NCBI GenBank assembly: GCA_027943245.1 | Contig: JANDJZ010000538.1 | Coordinates: 1 to 36,870, forward strand | Direction: 5' to 3' | DNA: 36,870 bases | From: Acanthamoeba sp. SK_2022b | Lineage: Eukaryota > Discosea > Longamoebia > Acanthamoebidae | Shown: positions 16,890-26,533 of the stretch, piece by piece | How the letters are laid out: the number at the start of each line of letters is the position of its first letter | Position numbering within the stretch: position 1 is the first letter of the stretch | The notes under the pieces: model-generated | What the model was told of the DNA's origin: nothing | Database searches by the model: none | The model's input: only the letters and a program-made list of their open reading frames with translations | Program-made: the position numbers and the translations under genes

Positions 16890-16909
16890 GGCGTCATTAT
16901 AATGACGCC
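16890..16909 (-). promoter_or_regulatory. 20-bp perfect palindrome containing a TATAAT, probable proQ promoter region
   Basis: GGCGTCATTATAATGACGCC is a perfect palindrome in the 96-bp gap between msrC and proQ. On the minus strand TATAAT (16901-16896) could be the -10 element of a proQ promoter, with TGGCAA 16 bases upstream as a weak -35. A symmetric site centred on a -10 is typical of an operator, but no T-run follows, so it is unlikely to be a standard terminator for msrC. Confidence 0.5.
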
Positions 16910-16936
16910 ATCGGTAATTGCCACGTTAACCGTCGA

Positions 16937-17434
16937 TCAACTTGCCGCTACAGTCACATATTTCGCACTGTCACACTGTTCCAGTTGCTCACAAAGCCCC
17001 GCCACCACTGCTTTCAGGCCCGCTTCATCCTGTCCGTCGAAGCGTTGATAAACCGTGCTGTCGATATCCAAAACGCCGATCACCCGGCCGCCAACCGCCA
17101 ACGGCAGCACGATTTCCGCATTGCTGGCCGCATCGCAGGCGATATGGCCCGGGAACGCATGCACGTCGCCGACGCGCTGCACGCGATTTTCCGCCACCGC
17201 CGTGCCGCACACGCCCTTGCCCACCGGGATGCGCACGCAGGCGATCTTGCCCTGGAACGGCCCCAGCACCAGCTGGTCGCCATCCATCAGATAGAAACCG
17301 ACCCAGTTCACGTCATCCAGACGCTCGTTGATCAACGCGCTGGCGTTGGACAGCGCCGCGATAAAGTTGGTCTCCCCGCCGAGCAACGCGCTCAGGTCAC
17401 GTTTTAATTCCGCGTAGAATTGTTCTTTTGTCAT
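16937..17434 (-). CDS. msrC: Free methionine-(R)-sulfoxide reductase MsrC (GAF domain)
   Basis: Reduces free methionine-R-sulfoxide in the cytoplasm using thioredoxin. The 165-residue protein is one GAF domain, with NWVGFYLMDGDQLVLGPFQG at residues 43-62. Cys66, Cys76 and Cys100 have the same spacing (10 and 24) as the three redox cysteines of the E. coli enzyme (84, 94, 118 in its longer numbering). The open frame reaches 17518; ATG 17434 (MTKEQFYAEL) gives the usual family length. It is upstream of proQ on the same strand and divergent from letA across a 255-bp gap. Confidence 0.93.
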   Translation of the reverse strand: MTKEQFYAELKRDLSALLGGETNFIAALSNASALINERLDDVNWVGFYLMDGDQLVLGPFQGKIACVRIPVGKGVCGTAVAENRVQRVGDVHAFPGHIACDAASNAEIVLPLAVGGRVIGVLDIDSTVYQRFDGQDEAGLKAVVAGLCEQLEQCDSAKYVTVAAS

Positions 17435-17689
17435 GTGATAACCATTGAAACAGTGAAGATGGCCAGAAGCCCAAAGCTTAGGCCCTATAAAATAAGCATT
17501 AAATGCGTATAGCCACAAGGTTAATCATCTGTTGCTTCACAAAACCCTGCCGCTCGGGGTATGTTTGCCGCTCAGAATCCCGGTTTACCTCGTTTTACCG
17601 TCCGGCGCCCGATCGCCGGTGACGCGGCCGGTTTATTTTTCAGCTACGCTGACAGTTCCGGCGGGCTCAAGGGCAGCTACTTGTCAAAG

Positions 17690-18937
17690 ATGAAAATACA
17701 CGCGATCACCGCCCCCCTTTCCAAAGCGCGCCACCAGCGCTGCTGCGAGTGCGACCTGCTGTTCGTGCTGCCGCCGCTCAGCGGCAATCAGGCCGCCTAT
17801 TGCCCGCGCTGCAACGCCAAGGTGGTGAGCGGCCGCGACTGGTCGATGACGCGCCTGACCGCCATGGCGATCGCCATGCTGCTGCTGATGCCGTTCGCCT
17901 TCACCGAGCCGCTGATCAGCATCCGCCTGCTCGGCACGCGCATCGACGCCAGTTTGCTGGAGGGCATCTGGCAGATGAGCCGTCAGGGCGATCCGCTGAC
18001 CGCCAGCATGGTGGCGTTCTGTACCCTCGGCGCCCCGCTGACGCTGGCGCTGTCGCTGCTCTACCTGCGCTTCGGCCACGCGCTCGGCATGAACCTGCGC
18101 CCGGTGCTGCTGATGTTGGAGCGGCTGAAAGAGTGGGTGATGCTGGACATCTATCTGATCGGCATGGCGGTGGCGGCGATCAAGGTGCAGGATTATGCCG
18201 ACATCCAGGCGGGCAGCGCGCTGATCGCCTACCTGTCGCTCACCCTGCTCAGCATCCTGACGCTGATCCACGCCAACCTGGAGCAGCTGTGGGAGCGTTA
18301 CTACCCGCAGGAGCAGCCGGAAGGCCCGCCGGCGGCGCTGCATATTTGCCTGTCCTGCCACTATACCGGCTACCCCGACGCGCGCGGCCGCTGCCCGCGC
18401 TGCCACGTGCCGATGTGCCACCGCCAGCCCTACAGCCTGCAGAAAACCTGGGCGGCGCTGATCGCGGCGATGATCCTGCTGATACCGGCCAATCTGCTGC
18501 CGATTTCCATCATTTACGCCAACGGCGCACGGCTCGAAGACACCATCTTCTCCGGCGTGGTCTCGCTGGCCACCTCCGGCAACGTGCCGATCGCCGCCAT
18601 CGTGTTCATCGCCAGCGTGCTGGTGCCCTTTACCAAGGTGATCGTGCTGATCACGCTGCTGTTCAGCATTCACTTCAAAACCTCGCACAGCCTGAAGACG
18701 CGCATTCGTCTGCTGCGCCTGGTCACCTGGATCGGCCGCTGGTCAATGCTGGATCTGTTCGTTATCGCCTTGATGATGTCGCTGGTAAACCGCGACCAGC
18801 TGTTATCTTTTACTATGGGACCGGCCGCGTTTTACTTTGGCTCGGCGGTCATTTTGACTATTCTTGCCGTTGAGTGGCTGGATAGCCGATTGATTTGGGA
18901 TGCACATGCAACAGGAAACGCCGACTACACCGACTGA
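17690..18937 (+). CDS. letA: LetA (YebS), inner-membrane partner of the MCE lipid-transport protein LetB
   Basis: LetA is an integral membrane protein of the PqiA family thought to load lipids into the LetB tunnel that spans the periplasm. The 415-residue protein has two PqiA-type halves, each headed by a zinc-ribbon: Cys18/19, Cys21, Cys38, Cys41 and then Cys220, Cys223, Cys235, Cys238, with about eight membrane segments in all. It follows E. coli YebS closely ([47 protein letters not shown]). The start is uncertain: ATG 17690 gives [11 protein letters not shown] with only a weak AAAGA ahead, and the frame is open to 17561. It overlaps letB by 38 bases, so the two are one unit. Confidence 0.92.
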   Translation: MKIHAITAPLSKARHQRCCECDLLFVLPPLSGNQAAYCPRCNAKVVSGRDWSMTRLTAMAIAMLLLMPFAFTEPLISIRLLGTRIDASLLEGIWQMSRQGDPLTASMVAFCTLGAPLTLALSLLYLRFGHALGMNLRPVLLMLERLKEWVMLDIYLIGMAVAAIKVQDYADIQAGSALIAYLSLTLLSILTLIHANLEQLWERYYPQEQPEGPPAALHICLSCHYTGYPDARGRCPRCHVPMCHRQPYSLQKTWAALIAAMILLIPANLLPISIIYANGARLEDTIFSGVVSLATSGNVPIAAIVFIASVLVPFTKVIVLITLLFSIHFKTSHSLKTRIRLLRLVTWIGRWSMLDLFVIALMMSLVNRDQLLSFTMGPAAFYFGSAVILTILAVEWLDSRLIWDAHATGNADYTD

Positions 18938-21536
18938 AGCGCGGGTCAAGAACAAACGCCGCATTTCACCGTTCTGGTTACTGCCGTTCATCGCCCTGCT
19001 GATCGCCGGGTGGCTGGTCTATAACAATTTCCAGGAACGCGGCACCACCGTCACCATCGACTTCCAATCGGCGGCGGGCATCGTCGCCGGCCGCACGCCG
19101 GTGCGCTACCAGGGCGTTGACGTCGGCACGGTGCAGAAGATCAGCCTGAGCAAAGATCTGCGCAGCATCGTGGTGGAAGCCAGCATCAAAAGCGATCTGG
19201 AAGACTCGCTGCGCGAAGGCACCCAGTTTTGGCTGGTGACCCCCAAGGCTTCGCTGGCCGGGGTCTCCGGGCTCGATGCGCTGGTCGGCGGCAACTATAT
19301 CGGCATGATGCCCGGCAGCGGCAAGGCGCAAACCCACTTTGCCGCGCTCGATACCCAGCCGAAATACCGCCTGAACACCGGCGAGCTGATGATCCATCTG
19401 CACGCCGACGATCTGGGCTCGCTCAACAGCGGCTCGCTGGTCTACTACCGTAAAATCCCGGTCGGCAAGGTGTACGACTACACCATCAGCGAAGGCAATA
19501 AGGGCGTGACCATCGACGTACTTATCGACCGCCGCTTCGCCCATCTGGTGAAAAACAACAGCCGCTTCTGGAACGTCTCCGGCTTCAAGGGCGATTTCAG
19601 CCTGTCCGGCGCGACGGTACAGATGGAGAGCCTGGCGGCGCTGGTCAACGGCGCCATCGCCTTCGATTCGCCGGCCGATGGCCAGCAGGCCAAGGGCGAC
19701 CAGAGCTATGCCCTGTATCCCGATCTGGCCCACAGCCAGCGCGGCGTCAATATCCTGCTGGATCTGCCGAGCGGCAACAACCTGAGTGAAAACCGCACGC
19801 CGCTGATGTACCAAGGGCTGCAGGTCGGCACCCTGACCAAGCTGACGTTGCAGCAGGACAGCAAAGTGGTCGGTGAACTGACCATCGATCCTTCGGTGGT
19901 CGATCTGATGCGCAGCGGCACCCGCATCGTGATGCGCAGCCCGCGCATCAGCCTCAACGACGCCAAGCTCAGCCAACTGCTGACCGGCACCACGCTGGAG
20001 TTGGTGCCGGGTGAAGGCGAGCCGCAGCAGCGCTTCAACGTGCTGGACAGCAGCGAGACGCTGTTGCAACAGCCTGGCGTGCTGACCGTCACGCTGAATG
20101 CGCCGCAAAGCTACGGCATCGACGTGGGGCAGCCGTTGGTGGTGCACGGCGTGAAAGTCGGCCAGATCCTGAGCCGCACCCTGACCGCCAGCGGCGTGGT
20201 GTTCACCGCCGCCATCGACGCCCAATATCGCGGCCTGCTGCACAAAGACAGCAAATTCGTGGTCAACAGCCGCCTCGACGTCAAGCTGGGCATCGACGGC
20301 ATGGAAGTGCTCGGCGCCAGCGCCCAGGAGTGGGTAGACGGCGGCGTGCGCATTATTCCCGGCAGCAAGGGGGAACCGGGCGGCCAATACCCGCTGTACG
20401 CCAACAGTGAGAAAGCCGAGGAAGGCATCGTCGGCAACGCCCCGGCCACCACCCTGACCCTCAGCGCCACCAGCCTGCCGGACGTGCAGGCCGGTTCGGT
20501 AGTGCTGTATCGCAAATTCCAGGTGGGCGAAATCGTCAACGTGCGGCCAAAGGCCAACGAGTTTGAGGTGGACGTCTACATCAGCCCGGAATACCGCAAG
20601 CTGCTGACCCGTGAAAGCATCTTCTGGGCCGAAGGCGGCGCCAAGGTGCAGCTCAACGGCAGCGGGCTGACGGTGCAGGCTTCGCCGCTTAACCGCGCGC
20701 TGAAAGGCGCCATCAGCTTCGACAACCTGCAGGGCGTGACGCTCAACAAGGGCGCCAACCGCGTGCTGTACGCCAGCGAAACCGCCGCTCGCGCGGTGGG
20801 CAGCCAAATCACGCTGAAAACCTACGACGCCAGCAAGCTGTCGGCGGGCATGCCGCTGCGCTACCTCGGCATCGACGTCGGCCAGGTGGAGTCGCTGCAG
20901 CTGGCGCCGGAGCGCAACGAAGTGTTGGCCAAAGCGGTGCTGTATCCGGAATACGTGCAGACCTTCGCGCGTCTGGGCAGCCGCTTCTCGATCGTCTCGC
21001 CGGAGATCTCCGCCGCCGGCGTCAGCAACCTCGATACCCTGCTCCAGCCTTATATCAACGTGGAGCCGGGGCGCGGCCGCGAGCTGCGCACCTTCGAACT
21101 GCAGCAGGCCAGCATCACCGACTCGCGCTATCTCGACGGCCTGAGCGTGGTGCTCGACGCCGCCGAAACCGGCTCGCTGCAGATCGGCACGCCGGTGTTG
21201 TTCCGCGGCGTGGAGGTCGGCACCATCACCGGCTTCTACCTTGGCGCCATGTCAGACCGGGTGCATGTCGCGCTGCGCATCAGCAAGAAGTATCAGCATC
21301 TGGTGCGCAACAACAGCGTGTTCTGGCTGGCTTCGGGGTACAACCTGCAGTTCGGCCTGACCGGCGGCGTGATCAAGAGCGGCACCTTCCAGCAGTTCAT
21401 CCGCGGCGGTATCGCCTTCGCCACGCCGCCGACCATTCCGCTGGCGCCGAAAGCGTCGCCGAACAAACACTTCCTGCTGAATCCGGAAGAGCCGAAGGAC
21501 TGGAAAACCTGGGGCACCGCCATTCCGCGCGATTAA
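18900..21536 (+). CDS. letB: LetB (YebT), seven-MCE-domain intermembrane lipid transport protein
   Basis: LetB forms a hexameric tube of stacked MCE rings across the periplasm and moves phospholipids between the two membranes. The 878-residue protein matches E. coli YebT (877): a short cytoplasmic tail with KNKRRISPF, one membrane anchor (about 24-42), then seven MCE repeats, seen as recurrent [59 protein letters not shown] units, each about 115-120 residues apart. The end [16 protein letters not shown] is also conserved. ATG 18900 is used as in E. coli (MHM start); ATG 18906 is possible. A 609-codon antisense open frame is a shadow caused by high GC. Confidence 0.96.
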   Translation: MHMQQETPTTPTEARVKNKRRISPFWLLPFIALLIAGWLVYNNFQERGTTVTIDFQSAAGIVAGRTPVRYQGVDVGTVQKISLSKDLRSIVVEASIKSDLEDSLREGTQFWLVTPKASLAGVSGLDALVGGNYIGMMPGSGKAQTHFAALDTQPKYRLNTGELMIHLHADDLGSLNSGSLVYYRKIPVGKVYDYTISEGNKGVTIDVLIDRRFAHLVKNNSRFWNVSGFKGDFSLSGATVQMESLAALVNGAIAFDSPADGQQAKGDQSYALYPDLAHSQRGVNILLDLPSGNNLSENRTPLMYQGLQVGTLTKLTLQQDSKVVGELTIDPSVVDLMRSGTRIVMRSPRISLNDAKLSQLLTGTTLELVPGEGEPQQRFNVLDSSETLLQQPGVLTVTLNAPQSYGIDVGQPLVVHGVKVGQILSRTLTASGVVFTAAIDAQYRGLLHKDSKFVVNSRLDVKLGIDGMEVLGASAQEWVDGGVRIIPGSKGEPGGQYPLYANSEKAEEGIVGNAPATTLTLSATSLPDVQAGSVVLYRKFQVGEIVNVRPKANEFEVDVYISPEYRKLLTRESIFWAEGGAKVQLNGSGLTVQASPLNRALKGAISFDNLQGVTLNKGANRVLYASETAARAVGSQITLKTYDASKLSAGMPLRYLGIDVGQVESLQLAPERNEVLAKAVLYPEYVQTFARLGSRFSIVSPEISAAGVSNLDTLLQPYINVEPGRGRELRTFELQQASITDSRYLDGLSVVLDAAETGSLQIGTPVLFRGVEVGTITGFYLGAMSDRVHVALRISKKYQHLVRNNSVFWLASGYNLQFGLTGGVIKSGTFQQFIRGGIAFATPPTIPLAPKASPNKHFLLNPEEPKDWKTWGTAIPRD

Positions 21537-21551
21537 ATTTCGCATTTTCCT

Positions 21552-21583
21552 CAGGGCCCGGCATTGTCGGGCCCTGTTTTTTT
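21552..21583 (+). terminator. Terminator after letAB
   Basis: Perfect 9-bp stem CAGGGCCCG/CGGGCCCTG (21552-21560 with 21568-21576), 7-base loop and seven T. It is 15 bases after the letB stop and before rsmF. Confidence 0.95.
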
Positions 21584-21638
21584 CCGCTTTGTGATAAACT
21601 CTCGCCCTTGTCTTTATTGCACCCTGAGAGTTCGCCCC

Positions 21639-23075
21639 GTGGCCAAATCCACCGCCGTTTTTCTGCCCCCCGCTTTCCTTGACGCCACCCGCGCCATCAT
21701 GCCCGCCGAGCTGGCGATGGACGATTTTATCGCCGCCTGCCAGCGCCCGCTGCGCCGCAGCCTGCGCGTCAACACGCTGAAAATCAGCGTCGCCGACTTC
21801 CTGGCGCTGGTGCAGGATTACGACTGGCGACTGGAGCCCATCCCCTGGTGCGCGGAAGGGTTCTGGATCGAGCGCGACGATGAAGAGCTGCGCCTGGGCA
21901 GCGCCGCCGAACACCTGAGCGGCCTGTTCTACATTCAGGAGGCCAGTTCAATGCTGCCGGTCAGCGCGCTGTTCGCGGGCGGCGCAGTGCCGAATCGGGT
22001 GCTGGACGTGGCGGCGGCACCAGGCTCCAAAACCACCCAAATCGCCGCGTTAATGGGCAATCAGGGCGGCATCGTCGCCAACGAATACTCCGCCAGCCGG
22101 GTAAAAGTGCTGCACGCCAATATCAGCCGCTGCGGCGTCAAGAACGCCGCGCTGACCCACTTCGACGGCAGGGTGTTCGGCGCCGCGCTGCCGGAGAACT
22201 TCGACGCCATTCTGCTCGATGCCCCCTGCTCCGGCGAAGGCGTGGTGCGCAAGGATCCGGACGCCATGAGCAACTGGTCTCCACAGAGCGTGGCCGAAAT
22301 CGCCGCCACCCAACGCGAACTGATCGACAGCGCGTTTCATGCGCTGGCGCCGGGCGGCGTGATGGTTTACTCCACCTGCACGCTCAATGCGCAGGAAAAC
22401 CAGCAGGTGGTGCGCTGGCTGCTGGACACCTACGGCGACGCGGTCAGCGTCGAGCCGCTGGGTGCGCTGTTCCCCGGCGCCGACAAGGCGCTGACTGCCG
22501 AAGGCTTCCTGCACGTCTTCCCGCAGATTTACGACAGCGAAGGCTTTTTCGTCGCCCGCCTGCGCAAACAGCGCGCCGTGGCGCCGTTGGCGAAGCCGAC
22601 CTACAAGGTGGGTAAATTCCCGTTCAGCCCGCTGTCCGGCAAAGAGGCGGCGCTGGTCGCCCAAGCCGCCGCCGCATCCGGCTTAACCTGGGGCGATGAC
22701 AGCCGGCTGTGGGAGCGCGACAAGGAGCTCTGGCTGTTCCCGGCCGAGCTGGAACCGCTGTTCGGTAAAGTGCGCTTCTCACGTATCGGCCTCAAGCTGG
22801 CGGAACGTTTCCCGAAAGGTTTCCGCTGGCAGCACGAGGCGGCGATCGCGCTGGCCGGCACCGGCGGCAAAACGCATTTCGAGCTGGACGCCGCGCTGGC
22901 GCAAGAGTGGTATCACGGCCGCGATCTCTACCCGGAGCAGCCGCCGGCCGGCGATGAATGCATCGTCACCTACCAGGGCCAGCCGCTGGGCATCGCCAAG
23001 CGCATCGGCAGCCGCATCAAGAACAACCTGCCGCGCGAGCTGGTGCGCGACGGCGCGCTGGATTTTCACCTGTAA
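21639..23075 (+). CDS. rsmF: 16S rRNA m5C1407 methyltransferase RsmF
   Basis: RsmF methylates C1407 of 16S rRNA in the 30S subunit, using SAM. The 478-residue protein has the RNA m5C methyltransferase core: SAM loop [12 protein letters not shown] (123-134), motif [10 protein letters not shown] with Cys197, and motif VI YSTCT with catalytic Cys247, then the C-terminal PUA-like region ending [22 protein letters not shown]. The start is taken as GTG 21639 ([13 protein letters not shown]), matching the GTG start of the E. coli gene; GAGAG lies about 9 bases ahead. Upstream extension to 21564 runs through the letB terminator and is not credible. The pilus cluster follows where E. coli has yebV. 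Confidence 0.96.
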   Translation: MAKSTAVFLPPAFLDATRAIMPAELAMDDFIAACQRPLRRSLRVNTLKISVADFLALVQDYDWRLEPIPWCAEGFWIERDDEELRLGSAAEHLSGLFYIQEASSMLPVSALFAGGAVPNRVLDVAAAPGSKTTQIAALMGNQGGIVANEYSASRVKVLHANISRCGVKNAALTHFDGRVFGAALPENFDAILLDAPCSGEGVVRKDPDAMSNWSPQSVAEIAATQRELIDSAFHALAPGGVMVYSTCTLNAQENQQVVRWLLDTYGDAVSVEPLGALFPGADKALTAEGFLHVFPQIYDSEGFFVARLRKQRAVAPLAKPTYKVGKFPFSPLSGKEAALVAQAAAASGLTWGDDSRLWERDKELWLFPAELEPLFGKVRFSRIGLKLAERFPKGFRWQHEAAIALAGTGGKTHFELDAALAQEWYHGRDLYPEQPPAGDECIVTYQGQPLGIAKRIGSRIKNNLPRELVRDGALDFHL

Positions 23076-23082
23076 TCGCTCC

Positions 23083-23111
23083 GGTGCCGGGGAACCGCCT
23101 TCCCCGGCGCC
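23083..23111. terminator. Strong hairpin after rsmF
   Basis: A 12-bp stem (GGTGCCGGGGAA with TTCCCCGGCGCC, one G-T pair) and a 5-base loop lie 7 bases after the rsmF stop. There is no T-run on the plus strand; on the minus strand it is preceded by TTTT-like bases only. It may stop transcription weakly or protect the mRNA end. Confidence 0.5.
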
Positions 23112-23213
23112 AAAATAATGCTAATAATATTCCTATCGCCATTCATTATTATTCTAATCATTTCCAATTTGCACTATTCCGCCTCCCCGCCCGTATTTCC
23201 CCGCCGGAAAAGA

Positions 23214-23884
23214 AAAAAGTTTTTAGCCTTTGATCAAGACAATTTCGCGTTCTTATCCTATTAATTTAAATGTAAGTAAATTAATGCGTTCAACTCAGCT
23301 CTGGGTGGCGTTTTTGCGGGCTTTCTCTGACACGGCAAGGAATCATGATGAATAAAACTCTGATGGTTTTGACCTCGGTAGCACCTCTGCTGTGCATCAG
23401 TGGCACAGCCAACGCAGCGGGCACCATTCAGGGCACGCTGGGCGTGACGATCACCATCGGCGCCGGCTGTGTGGTCACCGGCGGCAACAGTTCCGGCACC
23501 ACCAACGACTTTGGTTCGATCAGCTTCGGAACTTACTCCTCGCTGGCCAACGTCATCACCGCCAGTGCCACCGGCAGCGGCGGCACTGGCACGCTGGGGC
23601 TGAACTGCACCACCGGCACCAACTATACCGTAGCGCTGGACAACGGCCTCAACGCCTCCGGCAGCCAACGGCGCATGGCCAGCAGCGTGCCGGCCTACAT
23701 CAGCTACAACCTTTATCAGGACAGCGCCCACGCCCTGCCGTGGAACAGCACCACCGGCACGCTGACCGGCACCGGTACCGGATCGGCGGTGCCGCTGATC
23801 GTTTACGGCCTAGTGCCTGCCGCGGGAACGACTCCGGCGGCGGGCGTCTACAGCGATACCGTCACCATGACCGTCACCTGGTGA
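23214..23884 (+). repeat. Tandem duplication unit 1 (promoter region plus pilin gene)
   Basis: This unit and 24028-24695 share about 130 bases before the start codon as well as the gene. Matching landmarks are AGTTTTTA (23218 and 24032), CGTTCTTAT, CTATTAATT, ATTAATGC, and GGCAAGGAA just before the ATG. The duplication therefore copied the gene with its regulatory region. Confidence 0.85.
23348..23884 (+). CDS. Spore coat U domain pilin, Csu-type major subunit, copy 1
   Basis: Predicted secreted pilus subunit of the archaic (Csu-type) chaperone-usher family, which build thin pili for surface attachment and biofilm. The 178-residue protein has a signal peptide (about 1-23, ending GTANA) and one SCPU domain, with a cysteine pair (GAGCVVTGG and LGLNCTTG) and the beta-strand end YSDTVTMTVTW. 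ATG 23348 is preferred to ATG 23345: AAGGAA (23337-23342) then has a 5-base gap, and the length equals that of copy 2. It differs from copy 2 at only a few places in the mature part. It has its own promoter region and is followed by a hairpin, so it can be expressed separately. Confidence 0.88.
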   Translation: MNKTLMVLTSVAPLLCISGTANAAGTIQGTLGVTITIGAGCVVTGGNSSGTTNDFGSISFGTYSSLANVITASATGSGGTGTLGLNCTTGTNYTVALDNGLNASGSQRRMASSVPAYISYNLYQDSAHALPWNSTTGTLTGTGTGSAVPLIVYGLVPAAGTTPAAGVYSDTVTMTVTW

Positions 23885-23895
23885 GTTTCATCGTC

Positions 23896-23922
23896 AACGG
23901 AGCGCCGTCAGTGCGCTCCGTT
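23896..23922 (+). terminator. Hairpin between the two pilin copies
   Basis: Perfect 10-bp stem AACGGAGCGC/GCGCTCCGTT with a 7-base loop, followed by TTATTCATT-type sequence, 12 bases after the copy 1 stop. It probably ends or dampens the first transcript and leaves copy 2 and the assembly genes to their own promoter. Confidence 0.7.
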
Positions 23923-24027
23923 ATTCATTAAGTAATAATATTCCCACCCACCTTATCATTCCCCCCTTAGTGTTCATGCCCGGTGACACGGCCGCCGCAG
24001 CGAACCTGCGACAGCGATTAAAAATAA

Positions 24028-24695
24028 ATAAAGTTTTTAATCTTTTAGCGCGACATTCTCACGTTCTTATTCTATTAATTAATCTGTAAATAGATTAATG
24101 CATTTGACTCATTTTTCGGGCTTTTTGGCAGGCTTCTCTACTACGGCAAGGAACCACGATGAAAAAGACTCTGGCGGCATTAACCTCGGCAGCGCTTCTG
24201 CTGTGCGCCTCTGGCACCTCCTACGCGGCGGGCACCATTCAGGGCACGCTGGGCGTCACCCTGACCATCGGCGCCGGCTGCGTGGTCACCGGCGGCACCA
24301 GCTCCGGCACCACCAACAGCTTCGGCTCCATCAGCTTCGGCACCTACTCCTCACTGGCTAACGTCATCACCGCCAGCGCCACCGGCAGCGGCGGCACCGG
24401 CACGCTGGGGCTGAACTGCACCACCGGCACCAACTACACCGTGGCACTGGACAACGGCCTCAACGCGACCGGCAGCCAGCGGCGCATGGCCAGCAGCGTA
24501 CCGGCCTATATCAGCTATAACCTCTACCAGGACAGCGCCCACGCCGTGCCGTGGAACAGCACCACCGGCGTGCTGACCGGCACCGGCACCGGTTCGGCGG
24601 TGCCGCTGATCGTCTACGGCCTGGTACCTGCGGCAGGCACCACCCCGGCGGCCGGTGCGTACAGCGATACCGTCACCATGACCGTCACCTGGTAA
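24028..24695 (+). repeat. Tandem duplication unit 2 (promoter region plus pilin gene)
   Basis: Second copy of the unit at 23214-23884. Upstream identity fades before about 24028, and the copies differ mainly in the first 20 codons and at silent sites. Confidence 0.85.
24159..24695 (+). CDS. Spore coat U domain pilin, Csu-type major subunit, copy 2
   Basis: Nearly identical in its mature part to the preceding pilin: 178 residues, signal peptide MKKTLAALTSAALLLCASGTSYA, then the same SCPU domain (GTIQGTLGVTLTIGAGCVV to TVTMTVTW). AAGGAA lies 5-6 bases ahead of the ATG. Clear differences to copy 1 are Leu for Ile in VTLTIGAG, Thr for Asn in VTGGTSSGTT, Ser for Asp in NSFGS, and Thr for Ser in NATGSQ. 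It lies 2 bases before the next subunit gene and so heads the assembly operon. In Acinetobacter the corresponding first gene is csuA/B, the main rod subunit. Confidence 0.88.
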   Translation: MKKTLAALTSAALLLCASGTSYAAGTIQGTLGVTLTIGAGCVVTGGTSSGTTNSFGSISFGTYSSLANVITASATGSGGTGTLGLNCTTGTNYTVALDNGLNATGSQRRMASSVPAYISYNLYQDSAHAVPWNSTTGVLTGTGTGSAVPLIVYGLVPAAGTTPAAGAYSDTVTMTVTW

Positions 24696-24697
24696 GC

Positions 24698-25201
24698 ATG
24701 ACGCGCCTGGCCGTCACCTGCATGCTGCTGTCGTTGGCGGGCGTTTGCCGCGCCGACGTCAGCACCGCGACGGTGGGCGTCAGCGCCACCTTGGTCAAGT
24801 CCTGCGTCGCCGGCACCACCAGCGGCGGCAACACCACATTCGGCACCTTTAACTTCGGCACGGTCTATTTCCTCAATACGGCGATAAAGGTGACCGGCCA
24901 GGCGAACGCCGGCGCACTGCAGATCAACTGCAACAACGGCACCAGTTACACGGTGCTGCTCAGCGGCGGACAGAGCGGCAATACCGCCGCACGCTATCTG
25001 CAAAGCGCGGCGGGCGCCCGCGTGAACTACAACCTGTATACCAGCGCCAGCTACGCCACCGTCTGGGATAACGTCACCGGCGTCACCCAGACCGCCACTG
25101 GCCAAAGCGTCTGGCTGCCGGTGTACGGCATGATCCCGGTACAAACGACGCCGGCGACGGGCAACTATACGGATACGGTGCAGGTGACGATAAATTGGTG
25201 A
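24698..25201 (+). CDS. Spore coat U domain minor pilin (CsuA-like position)
   Basis: A 167-residue secreted subunit with a signal peptide (about 1-19, ending VCRA) and one SCPU domain: a cysteine pair (LVKSCVAG and LQINCNNG) and the closing strand YTDTVQVTINW. An open frame extends upstream to 24551 but that is a shadow of the pilin gene; the ATG at 24698 lies 2 bases after the pilin stop, without a clear ribosome site, so re-initiation by ribosomes leaving copy 2 is likely. The position matches csuA of Acinetobacter; sequence similarity to CsuA itself is only by family. Confidence 0.83.
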   Translation: MTRLAVTCMLLSLAGVCRADVSTATVGVSATLVKSCVAGTTSGGNTTFGTFNFGTVYFLNTAIKVTGQANAGALQINCNNGTSYTVLLSGGQSGNTAARYLQSAAGARVNYNLYTSASYATVWDNVTGVTQTATGQSVWLPVYGMIPVQTTPATGNYTDTVQVTINW

Positions 25202-25737
25202 TTAACGGAACGCTGCGCACCCTGCTACTGGCGGCGCTGATCGGCGCCCCGACGACCCGTGCCGACACCGTCAGCCAGGGCTTCACGGTCAATGCTTCGA
25301 TCATCAAAGGCTGCGTACTCGGCAGCGGCGTCACCAACGTTACCTCGTTCGGCAGCATGAGCTTCGGCCAGGTGGCGTCCTTGAGCAGCCCGATAAAAAT
25401 CGTCTCTAGCGCCGGCGCCGGCTCCATTTTGATCCGCTGCAATCCCGGGCTCAGCGTCACCCTGGGGCTGAACGTCGGCAATAACGTCACCGGCTCCATC
25501 GCCGGCGGGCGAAAACTGTTGAACTCGGTGACCTCGGAAACGCTGGTTTACCAGCTCTACCAGGATGCCAACTACGCCGTTTTGTGGGGCGACGGCGGCA
25601 ACGGCGGCGCCGTCCAAACCGTCTCCTCCACCGGCAGTACGCAAGAAATAAAAATCTACGCCAGTTTAATGGCGAGCAGCACCTTGCCCACCAGCGGCAC
25701 CTACAACGATACGGTCTTAGTGACGGTGAGTTATTGA
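25198..25737 (+). CDS. Spore coat U domain minor pilin (CsuB-like position)
   Basis: A 179-residue secreted subunit. GTG 25198 overlaps the previous stop (GTGA); TTG 25195 is a less likely start. The signal peptide is about residues 1-22 (TLLLAALIGAPTTRA). The SCPU domain has the usual cysteine pair (IIKGCVLGSG and ILIRCNPG) and ends YNDTVLVTVSY. The position matches csuB of Acinetobacter. It is followed after 21 bases by the chaperone gene. Confidence 0.83.
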   Translation: MINGTLRTLLLAALIGAPTTRADTVSQGFTVNASIIKGCVLGSGVTNVTSFGSMSFGQVASLSSPIKIVSSAGAGSILIRCNPGLSVTLGLNVGNNVTGSIAGGRKLLNSVTSETLVYQLYQDANYAVLWGDGGNGGAVQTVSSTGSTQEIKIYASLMASSTLPTSGTYNDTVLVTVSY

Positions 25738-25758
25738 GCTTTTAAAAAGGATCACATT

Positions 25759-26526
25759 ATGCGTAGTACTCTGCTCCGCCTGCCCCTGCTGGCAGGATTG
25801 CTGTTAGCCGGTCAACCGCAGGCCTTCGCCGCCGCCTCCATTCTGATTTGGCCTATCGATCCGGCGATTGAAGACAACCAGCAGGCGACGGCCCTGTGGC
25901 TGGAAAACCGCGACAGCAAACCGGTCTATATGCAGATCCGCGTGCTCGGCTGGCAACAAACCGGCGGTAAGGACGACTACCGCAACCAGAGCGAAGTGGT
26001 CGCCAGCCCGCCGGTCGCCACCATTCTCCCCGGCAAACGCCAGCTGATTCGCCTGATCAAGCAGACCCCGGTCGCCGCCGGGCAAGAACGGGCTTACCGG
26101 ATACTGGTTGACGAAGTGCCCATCAAGGATAAAGACGGCGCGGCGCCCGACAAGGGTGCGCAGATGGGGCTGAAATTCCAGATGCGTTATTCGGTGCCGC
26201 TGTTCGTCAGCGGCAAAGGCGTCTGGACCAAGCAAGACTTCGAACACCCGCGCGACTATGCCACCGCCAACCAGCCTAAGCTCAGCTACCGGCTGCTGCA
26301 GCAAAACAGCCAGCGCTGGCTCGACGTGCGCAACGACGGCATCGTGCACGCCCGCCTGTCGCAGGTCAGCATCCAGGGCAAGCCGCTCAACAACGGGCTG
26401 CTGGGCTATGTGCTGCCGGGTTCGCAAATGCGCTTTGCCCTGCCGCCTTCGGGCAGTTTCGCCGCCGGCAAGCTGCAGGCGATGGTCAATGACAATAAGC
26501 AACCCGTAACCATTCCGTCTTACTGA
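25759..26526 (+). CDS. Periplasmic pilus chaperone (PapD-like, CsuC type)
   Basis: The chaperone folds subunits in the periplasm by donating a beta strand and delivers them to the usher. The 255-residue protein has a signal peptide (about 1-27, ending AFAA), then a two-domain immunoglobulin-like PapD fold: AASILIWPIDPAIEDNQQATALWLENRD, and the conserved LIRLIKQTPVAAGQERAYRILVDEVP stretch near residues 93-120 (given here as LIRLIKQTPVAAGQE and AYRILVDEVP). AAAAAGGA lies 7 bases before the ATG. It is the archaic-type chaperone expected in a Csu cluster, next to the usher gene. Confidence 0.92.
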   Translation: MRSTLLRLPLLAGLLLAGQPQAFAAASILIWPIDPAIEDNQQATALWLENRDSKPVYMQIRVLGWQQTGGKDDYRNQSEVVASPPVATILPGKRQLIRLIKQTPVAAGQERAYRILVDEVPIKDKDGAAPDKGAQMGLKFQMRYSVPLFVSGKGVWTKQDFEHPRDYATANQPKLSYRLLQQNSQRWLDVRNDGIVHARLSQVSIQGKPLNNGLLGYVLPGSQMRFALPPSGSFAAGKLQAMVNDNKQPVTIPSY

Positions 26527-26533
26527 GCCTGAG

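Noticed and set aside
18978..20807. 609-codon open frame on the minus strand
   Set aside because: Shadow of letB, which has seven recognisable MCE repeats in the sense frame.
23390..24690. Possible mobile element explaining the repeated sequence
   Set aside because: The repeat is a pilin gene with its own leader; no transposase, terminal inverted repeats or target-site duplication were seen.
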